From Pseudorhodobacter antarcticus (lineage in GTDB: Bacteria; Pseudomonadota; Alphaproteobacteria; Rhodobacterales; Rhodobacteraceae), in assembly GCA_945860375.1 (NCBI GenBank), contig CAMAQR010000006.1, positions 1-64,000 on the forward strand: DNA of 64,000 nt, in the 5' to 3' direction. Made by a program: the position numbers and the translations under genes. Positions 1 to 9,449 of this stretch are shown here, in pieces. Under the pieces are notes generated by a model. That model saw nothing but the letters and a program-made list of their open reading frames with translations, had not been told where the DNA came from and did no database searches. The first letter of the stretch is position 1. Each line of letters opens with the position of its first letter.

Positions 1-240
1 ACAACAAAAGCCGCAAAACAGTGAAGCTTTACCAGGTCATCGGTCGCTCGGTTCCCCAAGTCCCCTGCTGGTCAGATATGCTACGTGTTAGACGCCGATG
101 CGCCCAAACCGCCCACATATCCCTTCAACAATTCAATTTTCAAAGAGCGATCTTCCGACAAAAATTCCAACGGGCGCTAAACTCTTAGCGCTTCGTCGAA
201 GGCCTTATCTTCAGATTTTCCGAACCTTAACAACCGCTTA
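1..240 (-). promoter_or_regulatory. Promoter and leader of an rRNA operon (16S gene beyond the left edge)
   Basis: Read on the minus strand, this stretch looks like the leader that precedes 16S rRNA in Rhodobacteraceae. A boxA-like antitermination motif GCTCTTTGAAAATTG lies at 148-134. Upstream of it is a promoter-like pair: TTGTTA at 233-228, then 17-18 nt, then AGATAA/GATAAG at 210-204. Further upstream are repeated GTTTCG/CGAAAC units around 240-275. No convincing reading frame covers the region. Transcription would run leftwards, and the 16S gene should start shortly outside the window. The identification rests on remembered resemblance of these leaders plus the boxA motif; no rRNA sequence is visible here. 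Bases 241-447 hold only the upstream flank and the 3' flank of msrQ, in which I see nothing else. Confidence 0.62.
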
Positions 241-447
241 CGCTTCGTTTCGTTTCGTCACCGTCACTGTTTCGCTTCGGTAAGGCGGTGTTTAGGGAAA
301 GCCGCCGGAACCCGCAATAGCAAAAAACGCATCCCGCCCCACTTTTTTACAGTTTTGTGAATTTAACTATGAAATCGGGGGCTTGGTGGAAGTATCCGCC
401 GCGAACACTCCCTTTGGCGCAACAATCTTGCTGCGCTGCATCGCAGA

Positions 448-1056
448 TCAGGCGGTTTGCAGGACCTTTTTCCGGGCTTTGAGTCGGCGGGCGAGCAAAA
501 GCCCCACCACCGCCGCCAGATACAGCCCTGATTCCAGCGTGTAGACCTTGCCGATCATCACAAAATGCACCGCTCCGGCCAAAATCGCTGGATAAGCCAG
601 CCAATGCAGCCGATTCCATGCAGCCGAACCCAGTTTTTTGATCGCGCGGGTGTTCGATGTGGCCACCAAGGGAATCAAAAGCAGGAATCCAAGGAACCCG
701 ATGACGATATAGGGGCGCTTGAACAGATCGTTCAAAATCTCGGACCCGCGCAGACCCATGTCCAGCGTGACCCATGTTGCAAAGTGCAGGGCCACGAACG
801 CAGCCCCCAGCAGCCCCAGTGCCCGCCTGAACTTCAGCAGGTTGATTCCCGCCCAGCGCAGGGGTGTCACGCACAGGCTGGCGATCAGCAGTTGCAGCCC
901 CTTTTCGCCGAAAGCGTGTTCCAGCGCCTTGACCGGATCAGGCCCCAGCGCACCACTGCCCGCTTGCCAGATCAACCAGCAGGCCAGCAGCGCCCCTGCA
1001 GTGTAAAGTGACCACGTCGGAATCCGGCGGGCGGTTTGGTTGATGGCGTCGCGCAT
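448..1056 (-). CDS. msrQ: Protein-methionine-sulfoxide reductase heme-binding subunit MsrQ
   Basis: This is the inner-membrane b-heme protein that feeds electrons from the quinone pool or flavin reductase to MsrP for repair of oxidised methionines in periplasmic proteins. The 202-residue length is normal for the family. There are several hydrophobic spans (about 17-35, 52-65, 80-97, 115-131, 150-168, 176-190). Candidate heme-ligand histidines are His91 (in ALHFATW), His151 (RLHWLAY) and His164 (AVHFVM), matching the MsrQ/YedZ pattern. The start ATG overlaps the msrP stop as TGATG, so the two genes are translationally coupled. A more distant ferric-reductase-like role is the only alternative, and the msrP neighbour makes it unlikely. 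Confidence 0.93.
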   Translation of the reverse strand: MRDAINQTARRIPTWSLYTAGALLACWLIWQAGSGALGPDPVKALEHAFGEKGLQLLIASLCVTPLRWAGINLLKFRRALGLLGAAFVALHFATWVTLDMGLRGSEILNDLFKRPYIVIGFLGFLLLIPLVATSNTRAIKKLGSAAWNRLHWLAYPAILAGAVHFVMIGKVYTLESGLYLAAVVGLLLARRLKARKKVLQTA

Positions 1057-1955
1057 CAGTAATCCACCGCCAGATCTTGCCCACTATAGAGTGACGCGAC
1101 CTGATTTTCGTAGCCGTTGAACATCAAGGTATCCTTGCGACCGGCAAACAGCCCACCGCCGATCGGACGCTCTGATGCCTGCGACCAACGCGGATGGTCC
1201 ACTGTTGGGTTCACGTTGGCGTAAAAACCGTACTCATTCGCCTGCAGCATGTTCCAGGTGGTGCGCGGTTGTTCCGCCGACAGCGTGATCCGCACAATCG
1301 ACTTGATCGACTTGAACCCATATTTCCACGGCACCACCAACCGGATCGGCGCGCCGTTCTGATTTGGCATCGGTTCACCGTAAAGTCCGGTCGCCATGAT
1401 TGTCAGTGGCTGCATGGCTTCATCCAGCCGCAAGCCTTCACGGTACGGCCACTCTATAGATGCCGAGTTTTGCCCGCGCATTTCCTCGGGACGGACAAGC
1501 GTTTCAAAGCCGACATATTTTGCGCCTGCATGCACACCCAGCTTGGTCAACAGGCCCGACAACTGAAACCCCTGCCATGGGATGACCATCGACCACGCCT
1601 CGACACAGCGGAAACGGTAAATGCGTTCCTCAATCGGTTGGCCCAAGATCAGCTCGGCTAGGGAATAGGTGCCGGGATTGTCCACCAACCCGTCAACCGT
1701 GACAGACCATGGATCGGTGGTCAGAGCGCTGGCATAGGTGGCGGGATCTGTCTTGTCGAAACCGAACTCGTAGAAGTTGTTGTAGCTGGTGATGTCCTCC
1801 AGTGTATTGGGCGTCTCGTCCGTTGAGAACCCGGCAGCAAAGGCAGGTGAGGCCAAAGCCAGACCTGCCGCCCCTGCCATGATTTGCCGACGATTGAGGA
1901 ACCGAGATTTGGGGGTGACGTCCGACCACCGCAGGCTTGTCTTGAAGGTCATCAT
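1056..1955 (-). CDS. msrP: Protein-methionine-sulfoxide reductase catalytic subunit MsrP (molybdopterin enzyme)
   Basis: This is the periplasmic molybdopterin oxidoreductase that reduces methionine sulfoxide in envelope proteins. The 299-residue protein has a twin-arginine signal (NRRQIM at 21-26, then a hydrophobic stretch and ASPAFAA near 35-41), as expected for a cofactor-loaded Tat substrate. The sulfite-oxidase-fold motif [11 protein letters not shown] contains Cys117, the expected molybdenum ligand. The C-terminal half has the family blocks [11 protein letters not shown] and [17 protein letters not shown]. Two adjacent ATGs (1955 and 1952) follow an AGGA box and either could be used. 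It is the first gene of the msrPQ operon and overlaps msrQ by one base. Confidence 0.95.
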   Translation of the reverse strand: MMTFKTSLRWSDVTPKSRFLNRRQIMAGAAGLALASPAFAAGFSTDETPNTLEDITSYNNFYEFGFDKTDPATYASALTTDPWSVTVDGLVDNPGTYSLAELILGQPIEERIYRFRCVEAWSMVIPWQGFQLSGLLTKLGVHAGAKYVGFETLVRPEEMRGQNSASIEWPYREGLRLDEAMQPLTIMATGLYGEPMPNQNGAPIRLVVPWKYGFKSIKSIVRITLSAEQPRTTWNMLQANEYGFYANVNPTVDHPRWSQASERPIGGGLFAGRKDTLMFNGYENQVASLYSGQDLAVDY

Positions 1956-2234
1956 GCATTCCTATCTGTTGTGATGACAAAGATGCCGTGAAACGCCCGA
2001 AAGGCAAAATCATCTTGCCTCACATCTGCGGCAGCGGGCTGTAACATCCGCCGAAACGTTCACTGGCGTTCACGGCTGCTAAATCAATTGTGACTGGAAA
2101 TTCTGGCAGCCCGTGGCTTGGGGCGGCTGCGCCTTTTGGCAAGCCCTGCTCACGGTAATGTCACAGTGAACCAGTTGGGGCTGAACCGCGTTTAGTCTTT
2201 GCCAATCAGGCACAGATCAACAGGAGTGACCCCA

Positions 2235-2711
2235 ATGATCCGCAGAACCTTTCTTGCCATGACCACTGTACTTGCATTCGCCGCACCGGCCTTTGCAGCA
2301 GACATGGACATCGTTGACACCGCCGTCGGCGCGGGCAATTTCACCACCCTCGTCGCCGCCGTCACCGCCGCCGGGCTGGTTGACACTTTAAAGGGCGAGG
2401 GCCCGTTCACGGTGTTCGCGCCGACTGACGCAGCTTTTGCCGCGCTGCCGGCTGGCACCGTTGAAGACCTGCTGAAGCCCGAGAACAAGGACAAGCTGGT
2501 TGCACTGCTGACCTACCACGTCGTGGCTGGCAAAGTGATGTCGACCGACCTGACCGAGGGCATGAAGGCCGCAACCGTCAATGGTGCTGAAGTGACCATC
2601 ACTCTGGATGGCGGGGCCAAAGTGAACGGCGCCGTGATCTCTGCCGCCGACATTGTGGCCACCAACGGCGTGATCCATGTGATCGACGCCGTCATCATGC
2701 CGCCAATGTAA
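2235..2711 (+). CDS. Secreted fasciclin (FAS1) domain protein
   Basis: A 158-residue exported protein with one FAS1 domain, a fold used in adhesion and cell-surface interactions; in bacteria its exact role is usually unknown. A Sec-type signal peptide ends near FAAPAFAAD (about residue 22). The FAS1 hallmarks follow in order: an H1-like block [28 protein letters not shown], and a C-terminal [15 protein letters not shown]. The ATG at 2235 is chosen over an in-frame ATG at 2199 because AACAGGAGTGA lies just upstream and the signal peptide begins there. The gene stands alone and is followed by a strong terminator at 2726. Confidence 0.9.
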   Translation: MIRRTFLAMTTVLAFAAPAFAADMDIVDTAVGAGNFTTLVAAVTAAGLVDTLKGEGPFTVFAPTDAAFAALPAGTVEDLLKPENKDKLVALLTYHVVAGKVMSTDLTEGMKAATVNGAEVTITLDGGAKVNGAVISAADIVATNGVIHVIDAVIMPPM

Positions 2712-2725
2712 TTTGGCGGACCAAG

Positions 2726-2750
2726 GGGGGGGGCGGCTCGCCCCCCTTTT
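2726..2750 (+). terminator. Rho-independent terminator of the fasciclin gene
   Basis: A run of G residues (2725-2733) and a matching run of C residues (2741-2746) flank a short CGGCTCG loop and are followed by TTTT. It lies 15 nt after the stop codon. Confidence 0.8.
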
Positions 2751-2935
2751 CTGACAGCTTGACGTCTTGTATGTTGGTTGGTGCTGGTCCCAACTCGGGA
2801 CCTCTTTTAAATTGTTTATAATCAATATGTTGAGGTGTCTGTTTTAAAGGTTTGTTAAGGTTTGGGTGCAGCGCCGGATTTCAACCGAACACTGCTTCGG
2901 GTGCAAGGCCGACTGCTTCACATCATTAAAGACCG

Positions 2936-2963
2936 AAAAGGGGCCGCAAATGCGGCCCCTTTT
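2936..2963 (-). terminator. Rho-independent terminator of clpB
   Basis: A perfect 12-bp stem (AAAAGGGGCCGC / GCGGCCCCTTTT) with an AAAT loop lies immediately after the clpB stop. With A and T runs on both sides it could work in both directions, but the only gene ending beside it is clpB. Confidence 0.88.
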
Positions 2964-2967
2964 TGGT

Positions 2968-5580
2968 TCAGTGCACCACAGCCTCCACCGGCCGCTCGCG
3001 CCGTGACGCCGACACCCGGTCCCCGATGGTAAGACCATCAGCACCCGCCGACACCACCACCGTCGCTCCGTCCATCACATCGCCCGCCAGGATCATCCCG
3101 GCCAGCGGGTCTTGCAGATGGCGTTGGATCACCCGTTTCAACGGGCGCGCGCCGAAGACCGGGTCATAACCTTCGTCGGCCAGCCACTGCCGCGCCGCAT
3201 CGTCCAGCTCCAGCGTGATCTTGCGACCCAGCAAGCGCTTCTCCAGCCGCCGCAGTTGGATTTCCACGATCCCCGACATGTCGGCGCGGTTCAAACGATC
3301 AAAGATGATCTGTTCGTCCAGACGGTTGAGAAATTCCGGGCGGAAGTGTTGGCGCACGGCTTCCTCAACTTCACGACGCGCTTGGGCGATGTCACCGCCT
3401 TCGGGCAGTTCCGACAAGGACCGCGCGCCAAGGTTGGACGTCAGGATGATCAGCGTTTGCTTGAAATCGACGGTACGGCCCTGACCGTCGGTCAGCACAC
3501 CATCGTCCAGCACCTGCAACAGCACGTTGAACACGTCGGGGTGCGCCTTTTCAACCTCGTCGAACAGCACCACCTGATAGGGACGGCGGCGAACGGCTTC
3601 GGTCAACACGCCGCCTTCGTCATAGCCGACATAGCCGGGCGGTGCGCCGATCAGCCGGGACACCGAGTGTTTCTCCATGAATTCCGACATATCTATGCGC
3701 ACCATGGCATTGTCATCGTCGAACAGATATTCGGCCACCGCTTTGGTCAGTTCGGTCTTGCCCACCCCGGTTGGGCCAAGGAACAGGAACGACCCCAAAG
3801 GCCGTCCTTCGTCGTTCAGGCCCGCCCGTGCGCGGCGCACGGCATTGGACACGGCGGTGACTGCGGCACGTTGGCCGATCACGCGTTTGCCCAGTTCATC
3901 CTCCATCCGCAGCAGCTTTTCGCGTTCGCCTTCCAGCATCTTGGCCACCGGAATCCCGGTCCAGCGTTCCACCACTTCGGCGATTTGTTCAGGGCGCACG
4001 GCCTCGGACACCAAAGCATCGCCTTCGCGCGCCTCTGCTTCGGCCAGCTTTTTCTCAAGCCCCGGAATGATGCCGTAAGACAACTCCCCGGCCCGACCCA
4101 GATTGCCGTCGCGTTTGACTTGGTCCAACTCGGCCCGCGCGCGGTCCAGTTGTTCCTTCACATCACGGGCGGCTTCCAGCTGATCACGTTCGGCCTGCCA
4201 TTTGGCGGTCATTTCCGAAGACTGCTCCAGCAGGTTGGAGAGTTCTTTTTCCAACCGCTCCAAACGATCCTTGCTGGCCGCGTCATCTTCTTTCTTCAAC
4301 GCCTCGGCTTCGATCTGCAATTGCAGGATTTGGCGGTCGAGCTGGTCGAGTTCCTCGGGCTTGGAGTCCACCTCCATCCGCAAGCGGCTGGCGGCTTCGT
4401 CCATCAGGTCGATGGCCTTGTCGGGCAGAAAGCGGTCGGTGATATAACGGTGCGACAGGGTGGCGGCTGCAACCAAGGCCGCATCCGCAATGCGGACGCC
4501 GTGGTGCAGTTCGTATTTCTCCTTGATGCCGCGCAGGATCGAAATCGTATCCTCCACCGTGGGTTCGGACACCATCACAGGCTGGAACCGCCGCGCCAAA
4601 GCCGCGTCCTTTTCCACATATTTGCGGTATTCGTCCAAGGTGGTCGCACCCACGCAGTGCAATTCACCCCGCGCCAGGGCCGGTTTGATCAGATTGGCCG
4701 CGTCCATCGCGCCATCGGATTTGCCCGCACCAACCAGCGTGTGCATCTCATCGATGAACAGAATGATGTCGCCCTCGGCGGCCAGCACTTCATTCAGCAC
4801 GGCCTTCAGGCGTTCTTCAAATTCGCCACGATATTTCGCGCCCGCAATCAAGGCGCCCATGTCCAGCGCCATCAGCTTTTTATTGCGCAGGGATTCGGGC
4901 ACATCGCCGTTGATGATGCGCAGGGCGAGGCCTTCGGCAATCGCGGTTTTGCCAACGCCGGGTTCACCGATCAGCACCGGGTTGTTCTTGGTGCGGCGCG
5001 ACAACACCTGCATGGTGCGGCGAATTTCTTCATCGCGGCCAATGATCGGGTCAATCTTGCCCTGTTCCGCCGCCTCGGTCAGGTCGCGCGCGTATTTCTT
5101 CAGCGCGTCATAGCTTTCCTCGGCCGAAGCCGAATCCGCCGTGCGGCCTTTGCGAATGTCATTGATCGCAGAGTTCAGCTTTTGCGGCGTCACCGCGCCA
5201 GCAGACAGCGCCTGTTTGGACGGCCCCGCCACCATGCACAGGGCCATCAGGATGCGTTCAACGGGGACAAAGGAATCGCCGGCCTTCTTGGCCAGCTTTT
5301 CAGCCTCGTCCAGCACCTTGACCATGGCCTGATCCATATAGGGCGGCGCGTCGCCGCTGACCTTTGGCTGTTTGCCCAGCTCCAAGGCCAAGGCCGTGAC
5401 CACCGCCGCCGGATCACCGCCAGCGCGGCGGATCAGGTTGCTGGCCAGCCCCTGATCGTCATCCATGATCGCCTTGAGCAGATGTTCCGGCACCAGCCGC
5501 TGATGGCCTTCCCGCATCGCAATCGTTTGCGCTGCCTGAACAAAACCGCGCGACCGCTCCGTGAATTTTTCCAAATTCAT
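2968..5580 (-). CDS. clpB: ATP-dependent disaggregase chaperone ClpB
   Basis: A cytoplasmic hexameric AAA+ machine that pulls polypeptides out of aggregates together with DnaK. The 870-residue length and order are those of ClpB: N-terminal double Clp-N repeat (about 1-145), first AAA+ with Walker [10 protein letters not shown] near 206-214, a long coiled-coil middle domain (about 405-520) that separates ClpB from ClpA/ClpC, and a second AAA+ with GPTGVGKTE near 605. Of two in-frame ATGs (5586 and 5580), 5580 is chosen because AAAGGAG sits 7 nt before it and only 1 nt before the other. A heat-shock-like promoter lies upstream (5653-5680) and a perfect terminator follows. Confidence 0.97.
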   Translation of the reverse strand: MNLEKFTERSRGFVQAAQTIAMREGHQRLVPEHLLKAIMDDDQGLASNLIRRAGGDPAAVVTALALELGKQPKVSGDAPPYMDQAMVKVLDEAEKLAKKAGDSFVPVERILMALCMVAGPSKQALSAGAVTPQKLNSAINDIRKGRTADSASAEESYDALKKYARDLTEAAEQGKIDPIIGRDEEIRRTMQVLSRRTKNNPVLIGEPGVGKTAIAEGLALRIINGDVPESLRNKKLMALDMGALIAGAKYRGEFEERLKAVLNEVLAAEGDIILFIDEMHTLVGAGKSDGAMDAANLIKPALARGELHCVGATTLDEYRKYVEKDAALARRFQPVMVSEPTVEDTISILRGIKEKYELHHGVRIADAALVAAATLSHRYITDRFLPDKAIDLMDEAASRLRMEVDSKPEELDQLDRQILQLQIEAEALKKEDDAASKDRLERLEKELSNLLEQSSEMTAKWQAERDQLEAARDVKEQLDRARAELDQVKRDGNLGRAGELSYGIIPGLEKKLAEAEAREGDALVSEAVRPEQIAEVVERWTGIPVAKMLEGEREKLLRMEDELGKRVIGQRAAVTAVSNAVRRARAGLNDEGRPLGSFLFLGPTGVGKTELTKAVAEYLFDDDNAMVRIDMSEFMEKHSVSRLIGAPPGYVGYDEGGVLTEAVRRRPYQVVLFDEVEKAHPDVFNVLLQVLDDGVLTDGQGRTVDFKQTLIILTSNLGARSLSELPEGGDIAQARREVEEAVRQHFRPEFLNRLDEQIIFDRLNRADMSGIVEIQLRRLEKRLLGRKITLELDDAARQWLADEGYDPVFGARPLKRVIQRHLQDPLAGMILAGDVMDGATVVVSAGADGLTIGDRVSASRRERPVEAVVH

Positions 5581-5652
5581 CGGCATTCTCCTTTTGCAAA
5601 GCGCCGCTGCGATGCCCGAAGTTTCGGCTCACCGACGTCGGCCTTACCGCAT

Positions 5653-5680
5653 AGTTGGGGATCATATTGCGGTTTTGCAA
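5653..5680 (-). promoter_or_regulatory. Candidate RpoH (sigma-32) heat-shock promoter of clpB
   Basis: On the minus strand TTGCAAA (5680-5674) is followed after 13 nt by CCCCAACT (5660-5653), close to the sigma-32 pattern CTTGAAA-N11-16-CCCCATNT. It sits about 70 nt upstream of the clpB start, and clpB is a classical RpoH target. The match is imperfect and unaided by any mapped start site. Confidence 0.4.
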
Positions 5681-5835
5681 TGGGTCAGATTGCGCAGACC
5701 GGGCCCCAAAATCCGCCGATTTGTCGCAGGTGGATCGGCGCGATCACGCCCGTGCGCGGGGCTTCGGGGATCGGCGCTTGCACGCGCGGGCCGGATCGGC
5801 CCAATCAGCCAGAACAAGAAAAACAGGCGGGCGCG

Positions 5836-6213
5836 ATGCAGGACATTTTACAACCGATCATTCACAAGGCCCCGGTGATGGGGCTGCGGGTGAACGTCAC
5901 CCGCACCGGGCTGTGCATCAATGATCCGGCAGAGTTGCGGCTGTTGACCGATGGGCAGATCGGCATTTTCGCGCCGGTGCGCAAGCGGTTTCTGGGAATT
6001 ATCCCGTGGCAGAGCGAGGCGCATCTGGGCCACCTTGGCCCCGCCGCCGTCGCGATCATCGGTGAGGCGATCCAGCAGGGTCAGCATCTGCGGGTGCGAA
6101 TCGTCGGGCTGACGCCAGAACATCTGTCGGCGAGCACCGGACCAGAGGTGCACATCTCGATCTGGGGTGATGCGGCGCGGTTGCAGGCGCACCGTTTTGC
6201 CGCGACGCTATAA
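5836..6213 (+). CDS. Conserved-looking small cytoplasmic protein of unknown function
   Basis: I do not recognise this 125-residue protein with confidence. It starts MQDILQPIIH, has no signal peptide or membrane span, and reads like a compact alpha/beta domain. Blocks near the middle (LGHLGPAAVAIIGEAIQQGQ, then LRVRIVGL) loosely recall the HIRAN domain, a small nucleic-acid-associated fold, but that is only a pattern impression. The ATG at 5836 is preferred although the frame remains open far upstream, because everything further upstream is clpB antisense or intergenic. The gene converges on the beta-propeller gene, overlapping it by 6 nt. Confidence 0.6.
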   Translation: MQDILQPIIHKAPVMGLRVNVTRTGLCINDPAELRLLTDGQIGIFAPVRKRFLGIIPWQSEAHLGHLGPAAVAIIGEAIQQGQHLRVRIVGLTPEHLSASTGPEVHISIWGDAARLQAHRFAATL

Positions 6214-7032
6214 CGGGGCGTAGCGCACAAAGGCAAAGGCGCTGCTGTCGGGTGCCCAGTTCGGCACATTGATCGTGCCTTGGCCGCCGTTGAACTCCAG
6301 CACCCGCCGCCGGTTGCTGCCATCCGGGTCGCACAGCACCAAGGCCACGGGGCGGTCGCCGGGGTGACCCGTGGTGCCGGGCGGATAGGCGAGGTACAGC
6401 AGGTGCTGACCATCGGGCGAAGGATGCGGAAACCAGTTCACATTCTCATCGTCAAACAGTTTGCGCTGATCTGACCCATCGGCCGCCATCACCCAGATCT
6501 GTGCGTGGCCGTCGCGGTCACAGTTATAGTAGATCCGGCTGCCGTCGGCGGAATAGTCCGGGCCATCGCACTGGCCCTCACCCATGGTCAGCCGCACCTC
6601 ATCCTTGCCGCGCTGTTTGGTGTAAACGTCGATCACCCGACTGCCGCGCGCCGCGACATAGGCCAGTGTGGTGCCATCGGGACTCATGCCATGCCACCAG
6701 CTTGGGGCAAGGGGAGTGACGCGCACGGGTTCACCGCCCATCGCCGGAAGCCAGTAAATCCGCGACCCTTCGCCTTCGTGATGCGACGAAATCACGAGGG
6801 TCGCGCCGTCCGGGCTGATGCCATGATCGTTGTTCAGCTTGTCGGCGACGCCGGTGTGGACCGGGATCAGCTCCGGCACGGTCAGCAGCACGCGGAACAG
6901 GCGACCCTCACCGTTGACCAGCAGAGCGGTGCCGTCGGGATACCAATTCGGCGCCTCTATATGGCGGTCGGTTTGCAGGACAACGCGCGCGGTGTTGGTG
7001 GAGAGGTCGTAGGTTTCAAGACTGCTGCGCAT
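6208..7032 (-). CDS. TolB-like beta-propeller protein, cytoplasmic
   Basis: A 274-residue protein made of repeated PD40/TolB-type blades. The blade signatures recur as APNWYPDGTALL, DHGISPDGATLVIS, WHGMSPDGTTLAYV, GPDYSADGSRIYYN, WFPHPSPDGQHLLY and VPNWAPDSSAFAFV, giving six blades. Unlike TolB of the Tol-Pal system it has no signal peptide and lacks TolB's N-terminal domain, so it is not the tolB gene; tolQRA and pal are also absent nearby. Its ligand or enzymatic role cannot be read from the sequence. It lies 35 nt downstream of the unknown gene at 7068-7832, so the two may be co-transcribed. Confidence 0.85.
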   Translation of the reverse strand: MRSSLETYDLSTNTARVVLQTDRHIEAPNWYPDGTALLVNGEGRLFRVLLTVPELIPVHTGVADKLNNDHGISPDGATLVISSHHEGEGSRIYWLPAMGGEPVRVTPLAPSWWHGMSPDGTTLAYVAARGSRVIDVYTKQRGKDEVRLTMGEGQCDGPDYSADGSRIYYNCDRDGHAQIWVMAADGSDQRKLFDDENVNWFPHPSPDGQHLLYLAYPPGTTGHPGDRPVALVLCDPDGSNRRRVLEFNGGQGTINVPNWAPDSSAFAFVRYAPL

Positions 7033-7067
7033 GGCGGCCTTTCATAAGGCAGATGATTCCACCCACC

Positions 7068-7832
7068 CTACTTTGGGGTCAGCAGTTTGCTTGGCCTTAT
7101 TGCCTCGGCGGCTTTGAACAGCCCGAAGGTCTGGTTCACATAGTTCACCACACCGCCGATTTGTTCCATGTATTTTGCCAGTTCCGGCGTTTTCTGCGCC
7201 TCGATCACCTGTACCGGACGATCCGGGCCCTCTGCCTCAAACTGGCAGTAAAACAGCGGCTCGCCGCGTTTGAGGATGATGTCCTTTTCCGGCTCATGCC
7301 ATTCAAACGCCCACATCAGCGGGCGCGGCCAAACATTCAGCGGGAAGCGCCCGCCAAAGATCGTGCCCGGCAACTGTTCTTTGCGATAATGCGCAAAGGC
7401 CGACAGTTGCGTGACATAAACCAGTTCATCGGCAATAAAGCAGTAGGGCAGCACCATCTGCACCGTCGGACGGTCGGGATAGCGCCACTCGGCCTCTGCC
7501 ACCAGCGTCATCACCTCGCCCAGCTTGTTGCCGCGAATCGATGACCCGGCCCCGGCGCGGTTGATCAGATGCGCCTTGCCTTTGTCATCGCGGCCAAAGC
7601 CGATGTGAATATCAAACGGCGATTTAATGATGAAATAGCGGCTTTCCATCTGGATAACCGCCGGGCAGCGGCTGGCGCTTTTGGAATGCGCCTTGTTGGT
7701 TTGGCGAAAGATCAGCCGTTCCGGCGCATCATACAGCACCGCGCCCTTGTCCGAGGTCAGAAACCAGCCCACCGTCACTGGCCCCGACTTTGGGCCTTCT
7801 TCGGGGCGTTCGAAGGTTAGATTGATGTCCAT
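7068..7832 (-). CDS. Conserved hypothetical protein, 254 residues
   Basis: A soluble protein without signal peptide or membrane segments that I cannot place firmly; it faintly resembles DUF6065-type proteins. Visible features are a mid-domain block RYFIIKSPFDIHIGFG, a central MVLPYCFIADELVYVTQ, and an aromatic-rich PLMWAFEWHEPEKDIILKRG followed by EPLFYCQF. A helical C-terminus contains MEQIGGVVNYVNQTFGLFKA. The start is supported by AAGGGCAGG shortly upstream. It is followed by the beta-propeller gene in the same direction. No catalytic motif is evident. Confidence 0.7.
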   Translation of the reverse strand: MDINLTFERPEEGPKSGPVTVGWFLTSDKGAVLYDAPERLIFRQTNKAHSKSASRCPAVIQMESRYFIIKSPFDIHIGFGRDDKGKAHLINRAGAGSSIRGNKLGEVMTLVAEAEWRYPDRPTVQMVLPYCFIADELVYVTQLSAFAHYRKEQLPGTIFGGRFPLNVWPRPLMWAFEWHEPEKDIILKRGEPLFYCQFEAEGPDRPVQVIEAQKTPELAKYMEQIGGVVNYVNQTFGLFKAAEAIRPSKLLTPK

Positions 7833-7873
7833 GGCCTGCCCTTATGCTTTGTCGCAGATTCCGCCCAAAGCGC

Positions 7874-8584
7874 CTATGCTGTCAATGCGGTCTTCAGTGC
7901 CGCCACCACCACCCGGTCGGTGCGCTTTTCGCTGCCGGACTGAAACCCAAACCGCAGCGGCGCGCCACCCCTTGGCAAGGCCACGGCACAAGAGGCGTGG
8001 ATTTCGCGCAATGGCAAATGGCGCAGGCGCGGCAGAGTGGCCACGGAAACCCCCGACCCCGGCATGATCACACAATCCTGTCCGGCGCGGTCCATCATTG
8101 CGGCCAGCGTTTGCACACCCTCAGGCGCGGTCAATGCGCCGCCCGAGCTTAGAATCCGCCGAAAGCCCAAAGCCAGCGCGATATCCACTGCGGCCAGTAT
8201 ATCGGATGCGAGATCAATCGCGCGGTGCAGGGTGACGTCCAGCCCCTTGGCCTCGGCCAACAGCGCCCGCAAAATCTCGGTGTCCAGACTGCCATCGCCC
8301 CGCGACGCGCCCAGCACCACCCCCGGCAGGCCCAACGCCCGCGCGGCGCGAATGTCGGCGCGCATCACCTCCACTTCGGCGGGCGTGAACACGAAATCGC
8401 CCGCGCGGGGCCGGATCATCGGATAACACGGCACCCCGCAGCCCGCCGCCACGGCCATCAGCCCGTAACTTGGCGTCAGCCCGCCAAGCGACAGCGCGGC
8501 GCAGAGTTCGATCCGGTCGGCACCGCCCGCCACGGCCTCGGCCAACCCCAGCGCATTGTCAACACAGACCTCAAGCGCAATCAT
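7874..8584 (-). CDS. cutC: CutC family protein
   Basis: A 236-residue TIM-barrel protein of the CutC family, named for copper homeostasis although the biochemical role is unsettled. Family blocks are clear: MIALEVCVDN at the N-terminus, GGADRIELCAALSLGGLTPS, IRPRAGDFVFT, VLGASRGDGSLD, VTLHRAID, RILSSGG and IMPGSGVS. The ATG at 8584 is chosen because the conserved N-terminal strand begins there. It overlaps the end of the upstream ROK kinase gene by 14 nt, so the two genes form an operon. Confidence 0.93.
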   Translation of the reverse strand: MIALEVCVDNALGLAEAVAGGADRIELCAALSLGGLTPSYGLMAVAAGCGVPCYPMIRPRAGDFVFTPAEVEVMRADIRAARALGLPGVVLGASRGDGSLDTEILRALLAEAKGLDVTLHRAIDLASDILAAVDIALALGFRRILSSGGALTAPEGVQTLAAMMDRAGQDCVIMPGSGVSVATLPRLRHLPLREIHASCAVALPRGGAPLRFGFQSGSEKRTDRVVVAALKTALTA

Positions 8585-9449
8585 TGCCCGCCCCCGATCC
8601 GGCCTCTGCCGCACCGATCAGCCCGGCATCGGGGCCAAGAATGGCTGGCACCACCAGCGGCGCCTCGGTTCGCCGCAAAATGCCCGCCCGCACCGCCACA
8701 TCCAATGCCGCAATCAGGTCCGTCGCATGGGCCAAACCGCCACCCACAGGAACCGAAGTGACGCCCAACATATTGACCAACATCGCAAGTTGCCCGGAAA
8801 CCAGCGCCAGCCATGCCGCCACAACCCGCGCCGCCACCGGATCGCCCCCGCGCCACCCCTGCACGATCGCTTCGGAGGTCATTGAGGCACCCTCCAGCGC
8901 CAAAGCCAACCGTTCCAACCCGCGCGCGCCGCCGACGGTGTCCAAGCACCCCAGCTGACCACAGCCACAAGCCAGCGCCGGGTGCTGCACCACCGGTCCA
9001 TGCCCCCATTCCCCGGCATAACCGCCCGCGCCCAAAACCAACCGGCCAGCCAACACCAAGCCACCGCCCACCCCCGTGCCCAGAATGATCCCGAACACCG
9101 ATGCATGGCCGCGACCCGCCCCCCGCCGCGCCTCGGCCAGCGCAAAGCAGTCGGCGTCGTTCAGCACCCGCACGGGCACGGCCAAGGCCGCCGCAAGATC
9201 AGCCGCCACCGCCCGCCCGTCCAGACAGGGAATATTCGCCACCTTGGCGCGCCCGGTGGCAGGGTCCACCACCCCCGCGACCGAGATCGACACCGCCCGC
9301 ACCTCGGGGCGCAAGAACGCCGCCAGCGCAGCCACAAACGCATCAAAATCCCCGGCAGGGGTCGCAGATTCGCCCAGCGGCTGCAGCGCACCGTCCACCG
9401 CCAGCGCCGCCTTGATCCGCGACCCGCCAATATCGAAACACAAGATCAT
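8571..9449 (-). CDS. ROK family sugar kinase (N-acetylglucosamine kinase-like)
   Basis: A 292-residue cytoplasmic ATP-dependent hexose kinase of the ROK family. It has the N-terminal phosphate-binding motif MILCFDIGGSRIK, the catalytic-region block VLNDADCFALAEA, the ATP-binding GIILGTGVGGG, and the ROK zinc site GEWGHGPV...CGCGQLGCLDT. The short, single-domain form without an N-terminal helix-turn-helix fits a kinase and not a NagC-type repressor. N-acetylglucosamine is the most likely substrate by family resemblance, but glucose or mannose kinase cannot be excluded. An in-frame upstream start is rejected because the ROK fold begins at MILCFDIGG. Confidence 0.85.
   Translation of the reverse strand: MILCFDIGGSRIKAALAVDGALQPLGESATPAGDFDAFVAALAAFLRPEVRAVSISVAGVVDPATGRAKVANIPCLDGRAVAADLAAALAVPVRVLNDADCFALAEARRGAGRGHASVFGIILGTGVGGGLVLAGRLVLGAGGYAGEWGHGPVVQHPALACGCGQLGCLDTVGGARGLERLALALEGASMTSEAIVQGWRGGDPVAARVVAAWLALVSGQLAMLVNMLGVTSVPVGGGLAHATDLIAALDVAVRAGILRRTEAPLVVPAILGPDAGLIGAAEAGSGAGNDCA

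Noticed and set aside
98..283. A 61-codon plus-strand frame at the left edge
   Set aside because: It overlaps the rRNA operon leader and promoter, has no ribosome-binding site and a biased, arginine-rich product.
3112..6213. A 1033-codon open frame on the plus strand, antisense to almost all of clpB
   Set aside because: It mirrors clpB codon bias in a G+C-rich genome, and its composition (many His, Gln, Arg, Phe) is that of a shadow frame. Only its last 125 codons, beyond clpB, look like a separate gene (5836-6213).
6208..7032. Assigning the beta-propeller gene as tolB
   Set aside because: It has no signal peptide and no N-terminal TolB domain, and tolQRA and pal are not adjacent.
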